Assembly: GCA_016757515.1 (NCBI GenBank)
Contig: JAERIN010000001.1
Coordinates: 78,505 to 142,504 of the forward strand
DNA length: 64,000 bases
Direction: 5' to 3'
Origin: Alphaproteobacteria bacterium
Lineage (GTDB): Bacteria > Pseudomonadota > Alphaproteobacteria > Micavibrionales > Micavibrionaceae
The position numbers and the translations under genes were made by a program. Every line of letters starts with the position of its first letter. Position 1 is the first letter of the stretch. Shown piece after piece: positions 36,124 through 43,233 of this stretch. Below the pieces are notes generated by a model. It was not told the origin of the DNA, did not search any database, and saw nothing but the letters and a program-made list of their open reading frames with translations.

Positions 36124-37071
36124 ATGCCCGATCCCGAAACTCTTGCAAGGTTTACGGAAAGCTGGGTCCAGTCTGAGGGGCTTCCAATACTACGGAAAAG
36201 CTACGCAGGACTTTGGGATGACATAAAAACGTTTGGCGGGCCGCCGGAGGCCTGGTTCGCCGGTTTCCGGGCCAAGGGCAAGCAGGTTGTGACGGCGGGT
36301 GAGGTCGCCTTTGAGCGGTCCCTGCGCGCGGCCTTGGCTGTGGCCTTCCCCGGCCAGGTGGCGGTGTGGGGGGAGGAGCTGGGGGACGAGGCGGATGTGC
36401 AGGACAAGACCATCGCGGCCATAGACCCCGTGGACGGCACGGCCTCTATGCTGGCCTCTCTGGTCTGGCCGGGGGCGTATGGCTTTGGCATCAGTGTGGG
36501 GTGGATGCGCGCGGGGGCCTTCTGGGGCGGGCAGGTCTTTGTCCTGTCCGGTGCCCGCGGACAGCTGGACATAACACAGACCTGGCGCGGCTTTGCCGGG
36601 GGGCCCACCACGTGCAACGGGCAGGCGGTTGACCCCCCCGGCCCGGACGCGGGCCCGCTCTACTGCACCGCGCCGGAGGTCATGTTCACCGAGGGCGCGG
36701 ACCAGCGCGCCTTCTGGGCCCTGGAGCGCGCGGCGTCGGAGGTCGTGACAGACCAGAACTGCGCGGGCATCCTGCGCGCCGCGCAGGAGGGGGCGACCGC
36801 CGCCGAGGCCGACCTGACCATCCACGACGTGGCGGCCCTCGTGCCCCTTTTGCGCGGGGCGAGTATGGTCGTGACGCGCTTTGACGGGGCCCCGCTGGAG
36901 CCCACCGGGCCGGGGGACATGTACACCCTCCACACGGCCCACGCCGCTCTCCACGCGGAGCAGCAGGCCCAGATGCGCACTGCGCGGGCGGACGGGGACC
37001 TGTATATCCCCGGCTCCTCGTCCCTCTTCCGCCGCGCCGCCGCGCCCCACGCGCGCAAGTTCGGCCCATAG
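36124..37071 (+). CDS. Inositol monophosphatase family phosphatase
   Basis: 315 residues. Metal-site motifs of the family: WGEELGDE (Glu84, Glu85), IDPVDGTASM (Asp101, Asp104) and a late IHDVAALVPLLRGASMVVTRFDG (usual form WD.AA....EAGG..T). The family's VT..D becomes VTAGE. Substrate could be inositol phosphate, histidinol phosphate (HisN type) or another sugar phosphate; sequence alone does not decide. TATACA lies very close (3 nt) to the ATG, so the true start or promoter is slightly uncertain. Confidence 0.8.
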   Translation: MPDPETLARFTESWVQSEGLPILRKSYAGLWDDIKTFGGPPEAWFAGFRAKGKQVVTAGEVAFERSLRAALAVAFPGQVAVWGEELGDEADVQDKTIAAIDPVDGTASMLASLVWPGAYGFGISVGWMRAGAFWGGQVFVLSGARGQLDITQTWRGFAGGPTTCNGQAVDPPGPDAGPLYCTAPEVMFTEGADQRAFWALERAASEVVTDQNCAGILRAAQEGATAAEADLTIHDVAALVPLLRGASMVVTRFDGAPLEPTGPGDMYTLHTAHAALHAEQQAQMRTARADGDLYIPGSSSLFRRAAAPHARKFGP

Positions 37072-37084
37072 CGGCAGGCGGGAT

Positions 37085-37154
37085 GTATAAGAAGTTTAGG
37101 GATGTATAAGGCCGTATAAAGAGATCTTGCTATACGGCCCTAAACTTCTTATAC
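37085..37154. promoter_or_regulatory. Large palindromic operator in front of the AAA ATPase gene
   Basis: A perfect 17-bp inverted repeat: GTATAAGAAGTTTAGGG (37085-37101) and its complement at 37138-37154. Nested inside is a second one, GGCCGTATA (37110-37118) with TATACGGCC (37131-37139). The right arm fills the -35/-10 spacer and covers the -10 box of the ATPase gene, so a bound protein would block that promoter. It is AT-rich and unlike surrounding DNA. It could also form an RNA hairpin at the end of the phosphatase transcript, but no T-run follows. Confidence 0.75.
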
Positions 37155-37155
37155 T
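37127..37155 (+). promoter_or_regulatory. Promoter of the AAA ATPase gene, embedded in the palindrome
   Basis: TTGCTA (37127-37132), 17 bp, TATACT (37150-37155). The GTG start is 6 nt after the -10 box, giving a leaderless message. Confidence 0.65.
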
Positions 37156-37161
37156 TCCCCC

Positions 37162-38358
37162 GTGGACCCCGTGCGCAACCCCTTTTCCCCAGACGCAGGC
37201 CGCCCCCCGCCGGAGCTGGCCGGGCGCGACGCGCTTTTGGAGGACGCCTCCGTGGCGCTTCAGCGCACGGCACAGGGCCGGGCCGGGCGCTCTCACATTC
37301 TTTATGGCCTGCGGGGTACGGGCAAGACGGTCCTCCTCAACACCATCCGCAAGGAGGCCCATGCGCATGACTATCTTACAACCTTCATAGAGGCCCCGGA
37401 GGGCAAGGGCCTCCTTACGCTTTTATACCCTGAAATACGCGAGGTGTTGCGCCAGTTCTCCCTATACGAGAACGCCAAGGCGCACGCCCACGCGGCGGCG
37501 CGGGCGCTGGCCTCTATGGTGAAGGCCTGGAAGGTGTCCGTGGGGGATGTCACCCTGTCCGTAGAGCCGGAAACTGGTGTTGCGGATAGCGGGAGCCTGG
37601 AGCGCGACCTGTCGGCCCTTTTCCTGCGGGTGGGGCAGGCCGCCCAGGCGGCGGGCCGCGCCTGGGCCCTGTTCATAGACGAGGTGCAGTACCTATCCAA
37701 GGAAGACCTAGGTGCCCTCATCGTGGCGGTCCACAGGGCAAACCAGGAAGATCTCCCCATCATCTTTTTTGGTGCGGGCTTGCCACAGGTGGCCGGGATC
37801 ATGGGCAACACAAAGTCCTATGCAGAGCGCCTGTTCCTGTTCGTCCAGGTGGACCACCTGGACAAGGCCGCGGCGTTTGACGCCATCCGCCTGCCCGTGG
37901 AAAAGGAGGGGGAGAGCATCACAGACGCGGGGCTGGAGGCCATCTTTGCCCACACGCAGGGCTACCCCTATTTTCTGCAGGAGTGGGGATTCCACGCTTG
38001 GAAGGTCGCCCAGGCCAGCCCCATAGACGTACCAGACATAGACGCGGCCACGCAGGCCGCTATTCACAGGCTGGACGAAAGCTTTTTTAGGGTGCGCCTG
38101 GACAGGTTGACGCTAACAGAGAAAGCCTATGTTCAGGCTATGGCGGGCCTGCCTGAGGGGCCGCCGTATCGTTCTAAGGATGTGGCCGCCGCACTGGGTA
38201 AGACGGTAAACCAGATCAGCTCCGCCAGAGACGGAATCATCAAAAAGGGGATGGCCTATAGCCCCGCGCACGGGGACATCGCCTTCACCGTGCCCATGTT
38301 CGCGGCGTATCTGACGAGGGCCACGGGGCAGGACACGGGGGAGCCGAGGCTGCTCTAG
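37162..38358 (+). CDS. AAA ATPase with C-terminal winged-helix-like region
   Basis: 398 residues from GTG 37162. N-terminal FSPDAGRPPPELAGRDALLEDA, Walker A LYGLRGTGKTV (48-57), Walker B ALFIDEVQYLSKEDL, a sensor-type IIFFGAGLPQVAGIMG, and a C-terminal domain with LTEKAYVQAMAGLPEGPPYRSKDVAAALGKTVNQISSARDGIIKKG that looks like a winged helix. This is the ORC/Cdc6-like or 'ATP-binding protein' architecture of stand-alone AAA+ proteins often linked to mobile elements. The large palindrome over its promoter suggests autoregulation by its winged helix. Function unknown; DNA binding is inference. Confidence 0.8.
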   Translation: MDPVRNPFSPDAGRPPPELAGRDALLEDASVALQRTAQGRAGRSHILYGLRGTGKTVLLNTIRKEAHAHDYLTTFIEAPEGKGLLTLLYPEIREVLRQFSLYENAKAHAHAAARALASMVKAWKVSVGDVTLSVEPETGVADSGSLERDLSALFLRVGQAAQAAGRAWALFIDEVQYLSKEDLGALIVAVHRANQEDLPIIFFGAGLPQVAGIMGNTKSYAERLFLFVQVDHLDKAAAFDAIRLPVEKEGESITDAGLEAIFAHTQGYPYFLQEWGFHAWKVAQASPIDVPDIDAATQAAIHRLDESFFRVRLDRLTLTEKAYVQAMAGLPEGPPYRSKDVAAALGKTVNQISSARDGIIKKGMAYSPAHGDIAFTVPMFAAYLTRATGQDTGEPRLL

Positions 38359-38402
38359 GCACCCTATGGTGTCTGGCGCGGGGGTGGGCTATAACCCCTG
38401 CC

Positions 38403-39662
38403 ATGACTCCGTCGGCCCACGCTCTGCGCACCGCGCACGCCACAAAAAAACAGTTCCTGAAAGACGCGGTGCTCACGCCCCCGGCGAGCCACCGGCGCGG
38501 GGTGCTCAACCGCCTGTTCACCCTCATGTTCGGGGGCTTTGTTTACCCCCAGATCTGGGAGGACCCAGAGGTGGACATCGCCGCCCTGGGCCTTACCCCC
38601 GGCCAGAGCCGCATCCTGACCATCGCCTCGGGCGGGTGCAATGTGCTGAACTACCTCACGGAGGGGCCCGCGCGGGTGGACGCGGTGGACCTGAACCCCG
38701 CGCACGTGGCGCTCACGCGCCTGAAGATCGCCGCGCTGCGGCACCTGCCGGACTATGAGTCCTTCTTCCTGTTCTTCGGCTGCGCGGACGACAAGGCGAA
38801 CATCGAGGCCTACACCCGGCACATCGCCCCGCACCTGGACCCCACCACGCGGGCGTACTGGGAGGCGCGGGAGTTGCCCTGGGGCCTGCGGCGCATCACC
38901 TATTTCCAGCGAAACCTCTACCGCTTTGGCCTCCTGGGCCGGTTTATCGGCCTGATTCACCTCCTGGCCAAAATGTACGGCAAGGACCCCAGGGAGATTT
39001 TGGCCGCGCAGAGCGTGGCCGCGCAGAAGGAGATTTTTGACCGGACCCTCGGGCCCTTGTTTGGCAAGGGGTTTGTGCGGTTTTTGTGCTCCCTGCCCAT
39101 ATCCCTGTACGGCCTGGGCATCCCCCCGGCGCAGTTTGACGCGCTGCGCGCCGCCGGGGACGGGGACATGGCCAAGGTCTTGAAGGAGCGCCTGGAGCGC
39201 CTGGCCTGCGCGTACCCGATTGCGGACAACTATTTCGCGTGGCAGGCCTTTGGCCGCCGCTATGACCGGGCGCAGCGGGTGGCCGTGCCGCGCTACCTGA
39301 CGCCCCAGGGGTATGAAAAGGCCCGCGCGGCGGCGGACCGGGTGGACGTGCACCACGCAACGCTGAACACCTTCCTGGAGGCGCAGGAGCCCCAGTCTCT
39401 GGACGCTTATGTCTTCCTGGACGCGCAGGACTGGATGAACGCGGCGCAGCTCACGGCCCTGTGGGCGGAGGTCGGGCGGACCGCCGCGCCGGGGGCCAGG
39501 GTCGTCTTCCGCACGGCTGGGGCGGACAGCCCGCTGGAGGGCGCGCTGCCGGCAGACATGCGCGCCGGCTGGGCGTATGATGAGGCCGCGTGCCGAGCCC
39601 TGGCCGCGCGCGACCGCTCGTCCATCTACGGCGGGTTCCATGTGTACGCACTAAAGGGGTAG
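38403..39662 (+). CDS. btaA: S-adenosylmethionine:diacylglycerol 3-amino-3-carboxypropyl transferase (BtaA)
   Basis: 419 residues, the DUF3419 family. Makes diacylglyceryl homoserine, the first step to the phosphorus-free betaine lipid DGTS. Visible: TLMFGGFVYPQIWEDPEVD, SAM-binding ILTIASGGCNVLNYLTEGPARVDAVDLNPAHVAL, and C-terminal RVVFRTAG and FHVYALKG. The N-methyltransferase BtaB, normally adjacent, is absent. TATAAC lies 7 nt before the ATG. The last codons and stop are duplicated in a 16-bp tandem repeat (39653-39684, one mismatch). Confidence 0.9.
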   Translation: MTPSAHALRTAHATKKQFLKDAVLTPPASHRRGVLNRLFTLMFGGFVYPQIWEDPEVDIAALGLTPGQSRILTIASGGCNVLNYLTEGPARVDAVDLNPAHVALTRLKIAALRHLPDYESFFLFFGCADDKANIEAYTRHIAPHLDPTTRAYWEARELPWGLRRITYFQRNLYRFGLLGRFIGLIHLLAKMYGKDPREILAAQSVAAQKEIFDRTLGPLFGKGFVRFLCSLPISLYGLGIPPAQFDALRAAGDGDMAKVLKERLERLACAYPIADNYFAWQAFGRRYDRAQRVAVPRYLTPQGYEKARAAADRVDVHHATLNTFLEAQEPQSLDAYVFLDAQDWMNAAQLTALWAEVGRTAAPGARVVFRTAGADSPLEGALPADMRAGWAYDEAACRALAARDRSSIYGGFHVYALKG

Positions 39663-39702
39663 AGCCGGAAAGGAGTAGAGCCGGATTTTTTTTGAGGACG
39701 CA

Positions 39703-39963
39703 ATGGCCACAGGAAAAGTGTTTATCAAGTTTATCGAGAAACACCCGATCCTCTTCATCCTTTTTGTGCCTCTCAGTTTTCTGACCCCCATACTTGGCGC
39801 GCTTATGGGCGCGATCACAGGCTGGTTTGTCGGACTCTTTTTCGGAGACACAATCCTAGGGTTCCTTGCACAAATTGGCATACAAGATGTTGAGATGTGG
39901 CAATTTGGGTGCTTCCTAGGGTTTATAGGGGGGTTCTTCAAACCAAGGTTTGACCCCTCCTAA
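39703..39963 (+). CDS. Small membrane protein, accessory
   Basis: 86 residues, mostly hydrophobic: two transmembrane spans (HPILFILFVPLSFLTPILGALMGAI and GWFVGLFFGDTILGFLAQIG) and a short third (FGCFLGFIGGFF). No clear Shine-Dalgarno site; base composition is lower in GC than btaA. It directly follows the tandem duplication of the btaA tail. No family recognised. Confidence 0.55.
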   Translation: MATGKVFIKFIEKHPILFILFVPLSFLTPILGALMGAITGWFVGLFFGDTILGFLAQIGIQDVEMWQFGCFLGFIGGFFKPRFDPS

Positions 39964-39972
39964 GACACAAGA

Positions 39973-40060
39973 ATCGTCATTGCGAGGGGGCGTAAGCCGA
40001 CGAAGCACTCCGGCGCTTTCGGGGCCTTGCCCTGGATTGCCGCGTGCCCGTCCACCAGCG
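39973..40060. repeat. CGTCATTGCGAG-type palindromic repeat
   Basis: CGTCATTGCGAGG...CGACGAAGCACTCC and, about 35 bp on, CCTGGATTGCCGCG. This is the familiar CGTCATTGCGAG(G)...GACGAAGCAATCC small repeat found in many unrelated bacterial genomes, here partly degenerate. Together with 40061-40154 it forms a gene-free stretch before the smpB fragment. Confidence 0.55.
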
Positions 40061-40154
40061 CCCCGAGAAAGCTAGTAACCGTAGCCAGTTAGGCCACTGA
40101 GAGGCAGACCTGGCGTGCTTTTCTGGCCAGAAACAAGCTCTGCTCGTCTTGCAC

Positions 40155-40469
40155 AGTACACCCTGGAGGATGCGCTGGAGGCGGGCCTGCTGCTCACGGG
40201 GAGCGAGGTGAAGAGCCTAGGCGAACCTGGCGGAGGCGCACGTGGCCCCGAAGGGGGGGGCCCTGTGGCTGCTGAACGCGCACATCGCGGAGTACGCGCA
40301 GGCCGGGGCGCACCTGCAGCACGCGCCGCGCCGTGCGCGCAAGCTGCTGCTCAAGCAGCGGGAGATAAACCGCCTGTCCGGGGCCGTGGCGCGGGCGGGC
40401 TCCACGACAAGCGCCAGAGCGCAAAGGCCCGGCCGCTCCAAGGCCCGCCTCCTGCGTGAGAAGGGGTAG
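40155..40469 (+). pseudogene. smpB: smpB pseudogene (second, deleted copy)
   Basis: Nearly identical at DNA level to the functional smpB at 54786-55271. Homology begins at the codons for YTLEDALEAG, continues through LLLTGSEVKS, loses 11 bp (a frameshift), resumes with AHVAPKGGALWLLNAH, then loses about 70 bp after the ARAG codons and ends in the last 20 codons including the stop. The first ~25 codons are missing. It cannot make SmpB. High identity suggests a recent duplication that decayed. Confidence 0.85.
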
Positions 40470-40557
40470 GGCCGCGCAGTTTATCGGGGCGGAACAGCGC
40501 TCTGTCCTGCGCAAGGCCCCGGAGAGAGCGAGGACGAAGCGGCGCAGGCCGCCAGAG

Positions 40558-41019
40558 CTATGCCTTATGACCTTCTTGCATCGTTATCACAATATTTTCT
40601 GGGCACGCCAGACTTGCCCCGAAAACAAAGCGCGTCCCCCCCCTTGTTGTCACGGATAGAGGTGGGCGGAAGAGACCGCGCTCGCTCTCTTTGTTGAGAG
40701 ATTCGGCCTCTACACGGCCAACCCCCTCCGTCGTTATGAGATCAAGGCGACAGTCTTTTGGAAAGTTACAAACCTCTCTTCTTGGCGGGTTGTTCATCTT
40801 GTTCGTTTCCGGTATTGGCGGCGCATCGAGCATTGTGATTCTCATGCCATATACGCAGTCGGATATCTCCTCGCAGCACATTTCGATCCAGTGGCCGCCG
40901 GCAAAGACCCAGAGTCCAGAAACAAGGTACCCTTCACCATGGGGGGAGCACTGTATCGTGCCACCCTGAGTCACAACCGGTCCCCATGTTTTCTTGAGAA
41001 CATCGACAATCTTGGGCAT
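40558..41019 (-). CDS. Hypothetical accessory protein after nuoA
   Basis: 153 residues, ATG 41019 lying 4 nt after the nuoA stop with GGGAGTAGAGG upstream. Cysteine-containing and beta-rich by look (GEGYLVSGLWVFAGGHWIEMCCEEISDCVYGMRI), no signal peptide or membrane span. GC is below that of nuoA. It occupies the place where nuoB would be expected, so it rides on the rpmG-nuoA transcript. No family recognised. Confidence 0.55.
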   Translation of the reverse strand: MPKIVDVLKKTWGPVVTQGGTIQCSPHGEGYLVSGLWVFAGGHWIEMCCEEISDCVYGMRITMLDAPPIPETNKMNNPPRREVCNFPKDCRLDLITTEGVGRVEAESLNKESERGLFRPPLSVTTRGGTRFVFGASLACPENIVITMQEGHKA

Positions 41020-41023
41020 GCCT

Positions 41024-41395
41024 CTACTCCCACTCCAGGGCGCCGCGGGCCCACTCGTACGCGAAGCCGATGGTCAGGACGGCCAGGAACACCGCCATAG
41101 ACCAGAAGCCAAACGCGCCGATGTCGCGCAGGGCCACGGCCCAGGGGAAGAGGAACGCGATCTCCAGGTCAAAGAGGATGAACAAGAGCGTCACCAAGTA
41201 AAAGCGGACGTCAAACCGGCCCCGCGTGCCCTCAAAGGCGGGGAAGCCGCACTCGTACGCAGAGGTCTTGGCCGGGTCTGGCCTGTGGGGGGCGAGCACG
41301 AGGGAGAAGCCGATCATCCACACGGCCATGCCCCCCGCGATGAGGAGGAGGATGAGGACGGGTAGGTATGTCGCCAGGAGCGCGGGGTCGGCCAT
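41024..41395 (-). CDS. nuoA: NADH-quinone oxidoreductase subunit A
   Basis: 123 residues, three transmembrane helices ([56 protein letters not shown]) and the conserved loop [22 protein letters not shown] between helices 1 and 2. Part of the membrane arm of complex I near the quinone site. It lies 9 nt after rpmG, and nuoB is not next. Confidence 0.95.
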   Translation of the reverse strand: MADPALLATYLPVLILLLIAGGMAVWMIGFSLVLAPHRPDPAKTSAYECGFPAFEGTRGRFDVRFYLVTLLFILFDLEIAFLFPWAVALRDIGAFGFWSMAVFLAVLTIGFAYEWARGALEWE

Positions 41396-41404
41396 GGTGG
41401 GGGC

Positions 41405-41608
41405 CTATTTCTTGTGCGGGGGCATTTTCTTTTCTTCAAACAGGACGTGCGCCCCGCGCCGGCCGGTGGTCGGGTGCGTGGCCCAGGGGTCAAACTTGCG
41501 CAGCTTCAGCTTATACTCCGCGCGCGTGGAGCGTTTGGCGTAGTACCGGTAGCCGGTGCCCGCGCTGCTCTCCAGCCGTACCTTTACAGCGCCGCCCTTT
41601 TTGGCCAT
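41405..41608 (-). CDS. rpmG: 50S ribosomal protein L33
   Basis: 67 residues, slightly longer than the common 55, with a C-terminal extension VLFEEKKMPPHKK. Core VKVRLESSAGTGYRYYAKRSTRAEYKLKLRKFDPWATHP fits bL33 without zinc cysteines. The ATG at 41608 follows AAGGAAGGGA. Longer readings into 41728 have no family support. Confidence 0.85.
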   Translation of the reverse strand: MAKKGGAVKVRLESSAGTGYRYYAKRSTRAEYKLKLRKFDPWATHPTTGRRGAHVLFEEKKMPPHKK

Positions 41609-41836
41609 GGCCCGTGTCCCTTCCTTTGGTGCCCCTTGCGAGGGGGCCCTTATGCCCCGCTGTGCGCGGCCTGTCAAGGGGTGCGCGGTGCGCGCCTTAG
41701 AGCGCGCGCGGAGGCCCGAGGGCAGCAACCCACGCGTGCAACCCCCGGATGGGGGGGAGTAGAGGACACCCCTCCCCCCGCGTGGACCAGTTCCTCACGA
41801 CGGGGCCGACGATGTGACGGCGCAGTGTGTGATTAC

Positions 41837-42061
41837 TTAATATCCCGGGCAACGGATTGGAGTCCCTTTTTCCTTGAGACCATCAGCAACACCGAGTGAA
41901 AACGATTCTTGTTCATTAAATTCTCTCTTCCCACTGTCCTTAAGGGCACAGACCGCTTTTTCAAAATCTGAACGAGCCCAAGATTCCGGAGTCCCCGCAA
42001 GCTGTCTGCCAAAGTCTTCTCCAGCAGTTGATGGTTCTGTTAATACAACATAAGATCCCAT
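41837..42061 (-). CDS. Small hypothetical accessory protein
   Basis: 74 residues from ATG 42061, preceded by GAAAGGGTGTGTGTT. Acidic and soluble: SYVVLTEPSTAGEDFGRQLAG, FEKAVCALKDSGKREFNEQE, ending DGLKEKGTPIRCPGY. Its ribosome-binding leader is nearly the same as that of the accessory gene at 50187. Lower GC than neighbours. No family recognised. The stretch 41609-41836 upstream of rpmG shows no gene. Confidence 0.5.
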   Translation of the reverse strand: MGSYVVLTEPSTAGEDFGRQLAGTPESWARSDFEKAVCALKDSGKREFNEQESFSLGVADGLKEKGTPIRCPGY

Positions 42062-42199
42062 AACACACACCCTTTCTTTTTGTTGTTATCAGGGCCCTCA
42101 CACCAAAGGCCCATAGGTTTAGGGTGCCATGAGAGAGAGAGATGTCAAATTTTTTTCGTAAGGCATTCTAAACGCATGCGGTCCATCGCGCCGGGCACC

Positions 42200-42228
42200 T
42201 TGAGTGCGGGTGGGCTTTGGCGTACACT
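42200..42228 (+). promoter_or_regulatory. Promoter of ispA
   Basis: TTGAGT (42200-42205), 17 bp, TACACT (42223-42228), with the ATG 9 nt further on: near-leaderless. Confidence 0.6.
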
Positions 42229-42237
42229 GGGGATCTT

Positions 42238-43158
42238 ATGTGTCCCTCCCCCCGCGACGCGTCAGACCCGCAGCTGCAAGAGGCCATGGACGCGGCCCGC
42301 GCGGCGGTGGACGCGACCATGGACCGCCTCCTGCCCCCTGCGAACGGCGGCATGGCGGAGGACAAGCTCTGCGCCGCCATGCGCCACGGGGTCCTGGCGG
42401 GGGGCAAGCGCCTGCGGGCCTTCCTGACGCTGGAGTGCGCGCACCTGTTCGGCGTGGATGCGTCCCGCGCGCGCCGGGCGGCGGCGGCGGTGGAGTTTGT
42501 GCACTGCTACGCCCTCATCCACGACGACCTGCCCGCGATGGACGACTCCGCCCTCCGGCGGGGGCAGCCCGCGGTCCACCGCGCGTTCGGGGAGGCGACG
42601 GCCATCCTGGCGGGGGACGCGCTGCTGACTCTGGCGTTTGAGGTCATCGCGGACCCGGACACGCACGAGGACCCGCGCGTGCGCTGCGCCCTGGTGACGG
42701 CCCTGGCGCAGGCCGCGGGCGCTCACGGGATGGTCGGCGGGCAAATGCTGGACCTCCTGGGCGAGCATACGGCGTTTGACCTGGGCACCATCAGCCGGAT
42801 GCAGCGGATGAAGACGGGCAAGCTTATGGCCTTCGCGTGCGAGGCGGGGGCGATCCTGGGCCGGGCCTCGCTCCCCCACCGGCGGGCCCTGGCGCACTAC
42901 GCCTTTGACCTGGGCCTGGCGTTCCAGGTGACGGACGACATCCTGGACGTGGAGGCGAACGAGGAGGAGGCGGGCAAGCCCGTGGGCGCGGACGCGGCGG
43001 CGGGGAAGGCGACCTTTGTGTCCGCCCTGGGGCAGGCGCAGGCGCGGGAGCGGGCGGAGATGCTGGCGGAGCAGGCCACGACGCACCTGCACATCTTTGG
43101 CAGCCGGGCCGAGGCGCTGGAGCGCCTGGCGCGGTATGTCCTGGAGCGCCGGGCGTAG
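42238..43158 (+). CDS. ispA: Polyprenyl (farnesyl) diphosphate synthase
   Basis: 306 residues. Condenses IPP with DMAPP/GPP to farnesyl diphosphate. First Asp-rich motif IHDDLPAMDDSALRRG, second FQVTDDILDVEAN, plus LAGGKRLRAFLTLE and GGQMLDLLGE, as in IspA. I prefer ATG 42238; a TTG at 42217 lies upstream of the -10 box. xseB and dxs, frequent neighbours, are missing. Confidence 0.9.
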   Translation: MCPSPRDASDPQLQEAMDAARAAVDATMDRLLPPANGGMAEDKLCAAMRHGVLAGGKRLRAFLTLECAHLFGVDASRARRAAAAVEFVHCYALIHDDLPAMDDSALRRGQPAVHRAFGEATAILAGDALLTLAFEVIADPDTHEDPRVRCALVTALAQAAGAHGMVGGQMLDLLGEHTAFDLGTISRMQRMKTGKLMAFACEAGAILGRASLPHRRALAHYAFDLGLAFQVTDDILDVEANEEEAGKPVGADAAAGKATFVSALGQAQARERAEMLAEQATTHLHIFGSRAEALERLARYVLERRA

Positions 43159-43233
43159 CGCGCGCGGGGCCAGACCCGCAGACACAGACCACGCCGCCAC
43201 CTAACACGTGTGCGCAAAAGGGGCGTGGGCCCG

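Noticed and set aside
37072..37161. Rho-independent terminator for the phosphatase gene
   Set aside because: The inverted repeat is AT-rich with a long centre and no T-run; its overlap with -35/-10 elements fits an operator better.
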